DNA of 5,763 nt from Ramlibacter sp. (GTDB taxonomy: Bacteria > Pseudomonadota > Gammaproteobacteria > Burkholderiales > Burkholderiaceae_C), in the NCBI GenBank assembly GCA_026785815.1, contig JAJAZH010000324.1, forward strand, positions 1 through 5,763, given 5' to 3'. Positions 1-5,073 of this stretch are shown here, piece by piece. The first letter of the stretch is position 1. Every line of letters starts with the position of its first letter. The translations under genes were made by a program, and so were the position numbers. The notes below the pieces were generated by a model that was given only the letters and a program-made list of their open reading frames with translations, searched no databases and had not been told where the DNA came from.

Positions 1-1
1 G

Positions 2-1309
2 GCAAGCACCGCGGCCGTGGTGCTGGCGTTGTCCATTGGCCTGGTCGCCGTGGCATGGCAGGCACACCGAATCGCGCAGGAGCGCGACCAGGTGCTGACC
101 GAAGTCGCGCGCGCGGAAGCCATCAAGAATTACCTGCTGTTGATGTTCCGCACTGCTGGCGAGAACCAGGGCGCAGAACCCCTGACCGCCAAACAGGTGC
201 TGGACCAGAGCGCGCGACGCCTGTCGGAGCAGTATCGCGACCAGCCGCGCACGCGCGCCGAGATCATCGAGGCGATGGGCGCGCTTTATCTGTACATGAA
301 TGATTACGACGGCGCGGTGCCGCTGCTGCGCGGCTACCTGGACTCGCCTGGCGGCCAGCAAACGCCCGCCAACCGTGCCGAAATCAGCGCGTTGCTGGCC
401 GAAGCAGAACTGCGCCGCGGCAACGCAGGACCCGCACGAGAGTTGCTGGATGCTGCCCAAGCGTTCTGGAACAGCGACCCGGGCCGATACCGCAAATCGT
501 TGATCGGCAGCCGGCAGTTACAGGCGCAGATAGAGAAAGAGGAACACGGCTTGCCGCGCTCGATCAAGACATTGCAGGCATCCCTGGTCGAACACGACGA
601 CTACTTCGGGCGACGCCATATCGATACCGCGAATCTGTTGAACAGCCTTGGCATCGCCTACCAGTCCAACGGCGACATTGACCTGGCCGACGCCGCCTTC
701 AAGGACAGTTGGGCCGTGCATCAGGCTCTGGGCAATGAGCGCTCCGCTGGGGCGCTGCTGACGCTTGGTAACTGGGCGATCGTGGCCTATCGCAAGAAAG
801 ATATAGCGCGCGCGGAGTCTCTCCTGCTGCAGGCCACCTCAACCCGACGCGCCCTGTACGGCAACTCGGCCGCGCTGGCCGCAATGCAGGCCAACCTTGG
901 CAAGATCGTGTTGCGCGCCGGCAGGCCGCAGGACGCATTGGTGCAGTTGCAGCAGGCATTGCCGATTTCACTCGAATACACCGGCGACCACAGTCCACTG
1001 ACGGTTGCGATATTGCAAAGCATCACCGAGGCGCAGATCCAGCTGGGACAGCTCGAGCTGGCGACGCAATCGCTGGACCGTGCGAAGAACGCCGCGCGCG
1101 TGAATTCTGGTGAGGAACAGGTGCTGTATGCCCTCTGCCTCGGGATCGAAGCGCGTTTGAACCTGGCGCGAGGCGACCGCGCCCAGGCGCAGCTGCTGGC
1201 CGGCCGTATGGAGCGCACGATCACCGCGCTCGGCGACGCTGGCCTGCCTTATCTTCCCGAGATCGAACGGCTGCGGGCTGACCTCAACGCGCAGGCGCGC
1301 AAGGGATAA
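2..1309 (+). CDS. TPR-containing C-terminal part of a probable Ser/Thr protein kinase (5' partial)
   Basis: The reading frame is open to the left edge. A GTG at 17 lies inside a hydrophobic stretch and is unlikely to be the true start, so I treat the gene as truncated by the window. The first ~20 residues form one transmembrane helix, followed by a charged juxtamembrane segment (AQERDQVLTEVARAEAIKNY). From about 257 to 1225 come six or seven degenerate TPR-like helical hairpins, for example at about 257-340, 617-724, 743-856, 869-982 and 995-1102. A membrane helix, then a 'RAEAIKNYLL-MF' linker, then TPRs is the usual C-terminal half of proteobacterial PknB-like kinases encoded beside ECF sigma factors. 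The kinase domain would be cytoplasmic and the TPRs periplasmic, sensing a ligand or partner. No catalytic kinase motif is visible here, so the kinase assignment rests on layout and on the neighbouring sigma gene. An alternative is a stand-alone membrane-anchored TPR protein. It ends in TAA, convergent with the sigma factor gene. Confidence 0.75.
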   Translation, partial: ASTAAVVLALSIGLVAVAWQAHRIAQERDQVLTEVARAEAIKNYLLLMFRTAGENQGAEPLTAKQVLDQSARRLSEQYRDQPRTRAEIIEAMGALYLYMNDYDGAVPLLRGYLDSPGGQQTPANRAEISALLAEAELRRGNAGPARELLDAAQAFWNSDPGRYRKSLIGSRQLQAQIEKEEHGLPRSIKTLQASLVEHDDYFGRRHIDTANLLNSLGIAYQSNGDIDLADAAFKDSWAVHQALGNERSAGALLTLGNWAIVAYRKKDIARAESLLLQATSTRRALYGNSAALAAMQANLGKIVLRAGRPQDALVQLQQALPISLEYTGDHSPLTVAILQSITEAQIQLGQLELATQSLDRAKNAARVNSGEEQVLYALCLGIEARLNLARGDRAQAQLLAGRMERTITALGDAGLPYLPEIERLRADLNAQARKG

Positions 1310-1324
1310 CCCAGGCGCTACGGG

Positions 1325-1849
1325 TCAAGCGGGATTGAGTTCGGTGTACAGCCAGGCCTTGGCCTTGGTCCAGTCCCGGCGCACGGTGCGTTCACTGATG
1401 TGCAGTGCGGCTGCCGTCTCCGGTTCGCTGTAGCCCGCGAAAAAACGGCACTCCACGATTTGCGCCAGGCGCGGGTCAAACGCGCCCAGCCGGAGCAGCG
1501 CCGTGTCGACCTGGATCACTTCGTCGTCGGAGGCCGCTGCGACGCGATCCGCCGCCGACAAGGTATCGGCCTTGATGCCCCCGCCACGCTTGATCGTCAT
1601 GCGTTCCCGCGCCGCATCCACCAGCACCTGCCGCATCGCGATCGCGGCGGCCCGGAGAAAGTGCTGACGGTCGTTCCAGCAGTCCGCCCGATGCAATTTC
1701 AGATACGTCTCGTTGATCAGCGCCGTGGTCTGCAAGGTGGGCGAGGCGCCCATCTGCCACCGCTCGCGCCGCGCCACGTGCCTGAGCTCCGCATAGAGAG
1801 CCTCGACAAGTTCGCTGGACGTCTCTTTGGGTGCGGCGGCGTCGGACAT
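1325..1849 (-). CDS. ECF-type RNA polymerase sigma factor, kinase-associated family
   Basis: A 174-aa cytoplasmic sigma-70-family factor. Region 2 spans about residues 17-85: LYAELRHVARR, then TLQTTALINETYLKL, then the helix with HFLRAAAIAMRQVLVDAARER. A variable linker follows (about 88-112), then region 4 with the HTH (about 125-168: DPRLAQIVECRFFAGYSEPE, then ISERTVRRDWTKAKAWL). This matches the ECF subfamily in which the acidic DAED stretch of region 2.2 is replaced by TLQxTAL. That subfamily is typically encoded with Ser/Thr kinases and has no separate anti-sigma factor. I chose the ATG at 1849 (MSDAAAP) because family similarity begins just after it. Longer in-frame starts at 1873 and 1981 add unrelated sequence, and no start has a clear Shine-Dalgarno. 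The protein lacks most of the first helix seen in many family members. It is transcribed divergently from the OmpA cluster and convergently to the TPR/kinase gene. Confidence 0.88.
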   Translation of the reverse strand: MSDAAAPKETSSELVEALYAELRHVARRERWQMGASPTLQTTALINETYLKLHRADCWNDRQHFLRAAAIAMRQVLVDAARERMTIKRGGGIKADTLSAADRVAAASDDEVIQVDTALLRLGAFDPRLAQIVECRFFAGYSEPETAAALHISERTVRRDWTKAKAWLYTELNPA

Positions 1850-1878
1850 GCGCTGATTCTGACCCAGTTGCATGCGTT

Positions 1879-1897
1879 GTGGCCGGCGCGTGGCCGG
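1879..1897. repeat. Direct repeat GTGGCCGG, 11-base period
   Basis: GTGGCCGG occurs at 1879-1886 and again at 1890-1897, so the copies start 11 bases apart, about one helical turn. The same stretch also contains a short inverted pair, CCGGC (1883-1887) and GCCGG (1893-1897). It lies in the divergent intergenic region and could be a binding site, but in GC-rich DNA such short repeats can arise by chance. Confidence 0.4.
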
Positions 1898-1911
1898 ATC
1901 TGCAGCCAAAT

Positions 1912-1939
1912 CCCGATCAGATACCAAACCCACCCGATC
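1912..1939. repeat. Direct repeat CCCGATC, 21-base period
   Basis: CCCGATC occurs at 1912-1918 and at 1933-1939, with starts 21 bases apart, two helical turns. The second copy extends into the palindrome CGATCG (1935-1940). Both copies lie between the divergent start codons, close upstream of the OmpA gene. Same-face spacing is compatible with a regulator site or with promoter elements; function is not known. Confidence 0.4.
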
Positions 1940-1953
1940 GCCTACCGGTTCCT

Positions 1954-1957
1954 GGAG
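1954..1957 (+). promoter_or_regulatory. Ribosome binding site deciding the OmpA-family gene start
   Basis: GGAG lies 5 bases before the ATG at 1963. It supports that start, which opens directly into a signal peptide, over longer in-frame starts upstream that would run through the intergenic region and into the opposite sigma gene. Confidence 0.75.
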
Positions 1958-1962
1958 CAACG

Positions 1963-2979
1963 ATGAAACACACACCATCACGCATTTTGCTCGGCCTGCT
2001 GCTGGCCGTCTGCGCGGCCTTCGCCCAGGCGCAGGATCCGTCCGAGCTTCCCGACGGCACCGACATCAAGGGCGCCGCCGACCATCCGTCGATACAGCGC
2101 TTCGACGGCTCGAGCATCCGTTTCTACGAGAAAAAGGCCTTCGATGAACTGGTCATCGCGCTCGGCTCGGCCATGGACGAGAATCCCAAAACGATGATAG
2201 TCGAAGGGCCGCGCACGACCATCGTCTACGTCATGCCCAAGGACGTGTCGCCGCTGGAGGCGGTACGCGCCTACCGGGCCGAGCTGGAAAAACTCGGCGC
2301 AGTCAAAGTGTTGTTCCAGGGCGTCAATGACGGTGGGCGGGAGGAGCTGGACAACGGCATCAACCAGTTCCGGAACCTGATCTATGGCGACAGCCCTGGG
2401 TCGGAGTGGACCCGCTGGAACCGCGGGTACCGCTATGCCGCCTTCAAGGTCGCCACTGCCGATGGAGACCTGTACGTGGCGATGTATGCAGGTCTCAATG
2501 CCGACCAGCCGGCTGCGGACGGCAGTACGGTCCACTTCGACCGCGTCGGGGTCCGGCTGGACATCATCGAACCCAAGGCGATGGCCGCGCGCATGGTCAC
2601 CGTGGAGTCCGCGGAGATGGCCGCCGAGATCAAGAAGAACGGAAGCGTCTCGCTGTACGGGATCCTGTTCGATACCGGCAAGGCCGACCTGAAGCCCGAT
2701 TCGGTGCAGGCGCTGCAGGAGATCGGCAAGCTGATGGCGTCCGACGCCAAGCTCAAGCTGCTGGTGGTGGGGCATACAGACAATGTCGGTGGTTTCGAAT
2801 CCAATCGTGAGCTGTCGCAGCGCCGCGCCAAGGCCGTGGTGGCCGCGTTGGTCGCCGAACAGAAAGTCGCCGCCGCCCGCCTGCAGAGCTTCGGCGCGTC
2901 GTACGCGGCGCCGGTTGCGAGCAATGCAGCAGAAGCGGGTCGCGCCAAAAACCGTCGCGTCGAACTGGTGTCGTTTTGA
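1963..2979 (+). CDS. Secreted OmpA-family peptidoglycan-binding protein, possible DUF4892-like N-terminal domain
   Basis: A 338-aa exported protein. Residues 1-23 are a Sec signal peptide (MKHTPSRILLGLLLAV, then AFAQA before the cut at QD). Residues ~30-205 form a domain beginning DIKGAADHPSIQRFDGSSI, whose 'DHPxIxRxxGSxI' pattern recalls the DUF4892 group often joined to OmpA domains; this is from memory and tentative. Residues ~229-338 are an OmpA C-terminal domain: LYGILFDTGKADLKPDS, GHTDNVGG, LSQRRAKAV, and the closing NRRVELVSF. Asp273 and Arg288 keep the same 15-residue spacing as the Asp and Arg of E. coli OmpA that hold peptidoglycan diaminopimelate, so binding to the cell wall is likely. 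No beta-barrel is present, so it is probably a soluble periplasmic protein anchored to peptidoglycan. It is first in a packed operon; its stop overlaps the next gene's TTG start. Confidence 0.88.
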   Translation: MKHTPSRILLGLLLAVCAAFAQAQDPSELPDGTDIKGAADHPSIQRFDGSSIRFYEKKAFDELVIALGSAMDENPKTMIVEGPRTTIVYVMPKDVSPLEAVRAYRAELEKLGAVKVLFQGVNDGGREELDNGINQFRNLIYGDSPGSEWTRWNRGYRYAAFKVATADGDLYVAMYAGLNADQPAADGSTVHFDRVGVRLDIIEPKAMAARMVTVESAEMAAEIKKNGSVSLYGILFDTGKADLKPDSVQALQEIGKLMASDAKLKLLVVGHTDNVGGFESNRELSQRRAKAVVAALVAEQKVAAARLQSFGASYAAPVASNAAEAGRAKNRRVELVSF

Positions 2980-3872
2980 ACGCGCGCATGTGTCTGGTCG
3001 CGCTGATGCTGGCGCTTCCTGCAGCCACAGCCATCGCATGCGGACCGGCCAAGGGTCCGCTGCAAGCCGGCGGGCAAAGGGCGGCGGTTATGACGAAGTG
3101 CCGGTCATCGCCGCCCCCTGTCGATGTCGTGAACATCCCGCTACGGGCGGGCCTGGTTCTGTTCACGGGGGTCACGCGCCCCGCTGGCAACATCCAGACC
3201 ACGCTGCGCGTCACGGCGGTGACGCCGACGTCGCTCAAGCTGGTTTTTACCGGAAAGCAGGCCGATGGCAGCCCACTCACCACCACGCGCACCGTACGCC
3301 TGCAGGACATCGCCGACGCGCGCGGTATCAGGCCCAACTTTGTCGATGGGGCCACCGAGTTCTTTCCGGGCAATACCGCGTTCGGCACTTCCACCCAGGT
3401 GCTGGGTGAGCTGAAACGCTCCGGCAGCACCGAGCTCACTATCGATGTCGGTGGCTTGAGCATGGGCACCGGCGTGGCTGGCGCGGGCCTGGGGCGCGAA
3501 CTCGACGGCATGCTGGGTGAAATGGGCGGCTTCGCCGCCATTTCCGAAGCGCTGGAAGGCGCTGCAGCGCGCGGCGCCATCAGCGAGAGCGAGCGCGCCG
3601 ATGCGGCCGGCACCATGGCCGAGATCGATCAGCTGCAGATGGCCGCGGGGACCTTGCGCTCCGGCGGCAAGACCACGCTGACGGTGCTGGTCAATGGCCA
3701 GGAGCGAGAGCTCCCGGGGGTGATCGCCAAGGGCCGCATCCAGACCGACAAGGAAGCCCATGACGTGGAGCTGGTGTTCCTGGACGATCCGGCCAATCCG
3801 TTGACGCTCCGCAGCCGGATTGGCAGCGAACGGACGGTGTTGCTACGCATCAACTACCCGGTGGCCAAGTAA
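2976..3872 (+). CDS. Exported protein of unknown function, paralogue of the N-terminal part of the next gene
   Basis: A 298-aa protein. The TTG start overlaps the previous stop by 4 bases (TTGA) and gives the signal peptide a basic residue (MNARMCLVALMLALPAATA). An ATG at 2988 is a possible alternative start. The stretch TAIAC (Cys22) loosely fits a lipobox, so it may be a lipoprotein; a plain secreted protein is equally possible. The mature part has two beta-rich blocks. Block 1 is residues ~54-158 (IPLRAGLVLFTGVTRPAG, FFPGNTAFGTST, LGELKRSGSTELTIDVG). Block 2 is ~235-297 (LTVLVNGQERELPGVIAKG, FLDDPANPLTLRSRIG, RINYPVAK). Between them lies a Gly/Ala-rich, likely helical insert (~159-230). 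Both blocks align with the same parts of the next gene, which also carries an OmpA domain. I do not recognise an enzymatic motif. The stop TAA shares its last base with the next ATG. Confidence 0.75.
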   Translation: MNARMCLVALMLALPAATAIACGPAKGPLQAGGQRAAVMTKCRSSPPPVDVVNIPLRAGLVLFTGVTRPAGNIQTTLRVTAVTPTSLKLVFTGKQADGSPLTTTRTVRLQDIADARGIRPNFVDGATEFFPGNTAFGTSTQVLGELKRSGSTELTIDVGGLSMGTGVAGAGLGRELDGMLGEMGGFAAISEALEGAAARGAISESERADAAGTMAEIDQLQMAAGTLRSGGKTTLTVLVNGQERELPGVIAKGRIQTDKEAHDVELVFLDDPANPLTLRSRIGSERTVLLRINYPVAK

Positions 3873-5056
3873 TGTGCATTCGGCTTTGCTTGCTGGTGGC
3901 CGCTTGCTTTCTTCTGCCTTGCCATGCGAGCGCGGCGATCGCCCGCATCCCGCTGAAACAGGGCACGGTCTATACGCATGCAGTGGCGTTTCCCGCCGGT
4001 GACGAGGAACACATCACAACGCTCACTGCACTCGACGACCAATCGGCTACCTTCACCGTGGAGTTCCGCTCGCTCAAGGATCCCACGCTCAACCAGACCT
4101 TTATACGCCGCGTGCGCCGGAAGGATCTCGCGGAGGGGCATCGCATCAATCACGTGTTCCAGCCCGGCGATCCGGAGTCATTCCCGGGGTCCACGTTCAT
4201 GCATCTGTCCGCGGCCGCGCTGGACGAGCTGAAGCGAACCGGCGAGACCGCCATGGTGTTCGGCGACCTGAAGGACTATCAGGGCATGGCGGCGTCGGCG
4301 TCGATGTTCACGATGATCACGTCGGGCCGCAAGTATTTCCGCGGGGTCCTCAAGCGTGTCGGGAACGGCAGCGTCGAGATCCCGGTGCTGGTCAACGGCA
4401 AGCGGGAACTTCTGCCGGCGATCGAGGCGAAAGGCAGCGTCAGCGTCGGCGGCGATGAAATAAAGAAGCACATATGGTGGCTGGACGATCCGGACAATGC
4501 GATCAGCCTACGCGCCGGCCAGGGCAAGATCATCGGACAACTGGTCCGCATCGACTTCCCGGTCGCCATGCCAATGGCGACGCAGCTCCAGTTTGCGCTC
4601 GCCGGTGGCGTCGTTGGCGTCGGTAGCCTCGGTGGCGTTGGTAGCCTCGATGGCGTCGGTAGCCTCGGTGGCGTCGGTGGTGCCGGTGGTGCCAATGGTG
4701 CGGGTGGCACCTGTCGCGCCAGCTTGAGCGGCATCTACTTCGACTTCGCGCAGGCCACGCTCCTGCCGCAGTCCACGGGCACGCTGCAGGCCGTCGCCGA
4801 GGTGATGACCGCCAATCCCGGCTGGTCGTTGCGCATCGAAGGCCACACCGACAATGTCGGCGGCGGCGCCTTCAACCTGACACTTTCGCAGCGTCGCGCC
4901 GCGGCGGTGCGGGACGCATTGATCGCGCAATTCAAGGTGCCTGCCGCCCGGCTGGCGGCAACCGGCTTCGGCTTGACCAGGCCGGTCGCCAGCAACGGCA
5001 GCCTGGTTGGCCGTGCCGCCAACCGCCGCGTCGAACTGTCCCGAACCTGCCCATGA
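3872..5056 (+). CDS. Exported two-block domain protein with Gly-rich repeat linker and C-terminal OmpA domain
   Basis: A 394-aa protein. Residues 1-21 are a signal peptide (MCIRLCLLVAACFLLPCHASA). Residues ~26-133 and ~169-232 are the same two blocks as in the preceding gene (IPLKQGTVYTHAVAFPAGD, FPGSTF, LDELKRTGETAMVFGDL; then PVLVNGKRELLPAIEAKG, WWLDDPDNAISLRAG, VRIDFPVA), with a shorter segment between them. Residues ~245-279 are a Gly-rich linker made of 18-base repeats. Residues ~281-394 are an OmpA peptidoglycan-binding domain: GIYFDFAQATLLPQS, GHTDNVGG, LSQRRAAAV, NRRVELS. Asp327 and Arg342 match the diaminopimelate-binding pair by spacing. Cys281 at the domain's start and Cys393 near its end could form a disulfide in the periplasm. 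It is likely a cell-wall-anchored form of the upstream protein. The ATG overlaps the upstream TAA by one base (TAATG), indicating coupled translation. Confidence 0.87.
   Translation: MCIRLCLLVAACFLLPCHASAAIARIPLKQGTVYTHAVAFPAGDEEHITTLTALDDQSATFTVEFRSLKDPTLNQTFIRRVRRKDLAEGHRINHVFQPGDPESFPGSTFMHLSAAALDELKRTGETAMVFGDLKDYQGMAASASMFTMITSGRKYFRGVLKRVGNGSVEIPVLVNGKRELLPAIEAKGSVSVGGDEIKKHIWWLDDPDNAISLRAGQGKIIGQLVRIDFPVAMPMATQLQFALAGGVVGVGSLGGVGSLDGVGSLGGVGGAGGANGAGGTCRASLSGIYFDFAQATLLPQSTGTLQAVAEVMTANPGWSLRIEGHTDNVGGGAFNLTLSQRRAAAVRDALIAQFKVPAARLAATGFGLTRPVASNGSLVGRAANRRVELSRTCP
4616..4705 (+). repeat. In-frame 18-base tandem repeat encoding a GVGSLG-type linker
   Basis: Five contiguous 18-base units start at 4616, 4634, 4652, 4670 and 4688. 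Units 1 and 3 are identical (GGCGTCGGTAGCCTCGGT). Unit 2 differs at two bases (GGCGTT.., ..GAT). Units 4 and 5 are diverged to GVGGAG and GANGAG. They encode residues 249-278 of the OmpA fusion protein, a flexible linker between the N-terminal blocks and the OmpA domain. The unit length is a multiple of three, so gain or loss of copies would keep the frame. Confidence 0.9.
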
Positions 5057-5064
5057 CCCTGACC

Positions 5065-5068
5065 GAGG
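5065..5068 (+). promoter_or_regulatory. Ribosome binding site deciding the lipoprotein start
   Basis: GAGG lies 5 bases before the ATG at 5074. It favours that start over the in-frame ATG at 5053, which overlaps the previous stop (ATGA) but would only add seven residues (MTLTEAH) in front of the signal peptide. Confidence 0.65.
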
Positions 5069-5073
5069 CCCAC

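Larger units (their letters stand above)
1850..1962. promoter_or_regulatory. Divergent intergenic region between the sigma gene and the OmpA cluster
   Basis: This 113-base gap is the only non-coding space able to hold promoters for both the minus-strand sigma gene and the plus-strand four-gene cluster. It contains two sets of direct repeats (listed separately) and a Shine-Dalgarno for the OmpA gene at its right end. I could not find a convincing -35/-10 pair for the housekeeping sigma factor on either strand. Most of this class of ECF factors has poorly defined promoter motifs, so absence of a recognisable promoter is not informative. Confidence 0.6.

Noticed and set aside
1309..1325. ACCC/GGGT inverted pair between the convergent stops as a terminator
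   Set aside because: The stem is only 4 base pairs with a 9-base loop and no T-run on either strand.
1923..1952. GGAAC on the minus strand (GGTTCC at 1947-1952) as an ECF -35 for the sigma gene, with TCTGA as -10
   Set aside because: The gap to the TCTGA-like element is about 24 bases, too long for a normal ECF promoter, and the promoter motif of this subfamily is not known to me.
1400..1966. Plus-strand open frame (188 codons) opposite the sigma factor gene
   Set aside because: The minus-strand frame has clear sigma region 2 and 4 motifs; the plus-strand translation has none.
1850..1981. N-terminal extension of the sigma factor up to an ATG at 1981
   Set aside because: The extra 44 residues show no sigma similarity and would overlap the start and signal peptide of the divergent OmpA gene.
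1978..3039. Long minus-strand open frame (353 codons) opposite the first OmpA gene
   Set aside because: It mirrors a strong OmpA-domain gene in GC-rich DNA, has a low-complexity His/Arg/Asp-rich product, no recognisable motif and no plausible start signal.
4279..4734. Pro-rich minus-strand open frame over the 18-base repeats
   Set aside because: Its Pro-rich repeats are just the complement of the Gly-coding repeat array in a real gene.
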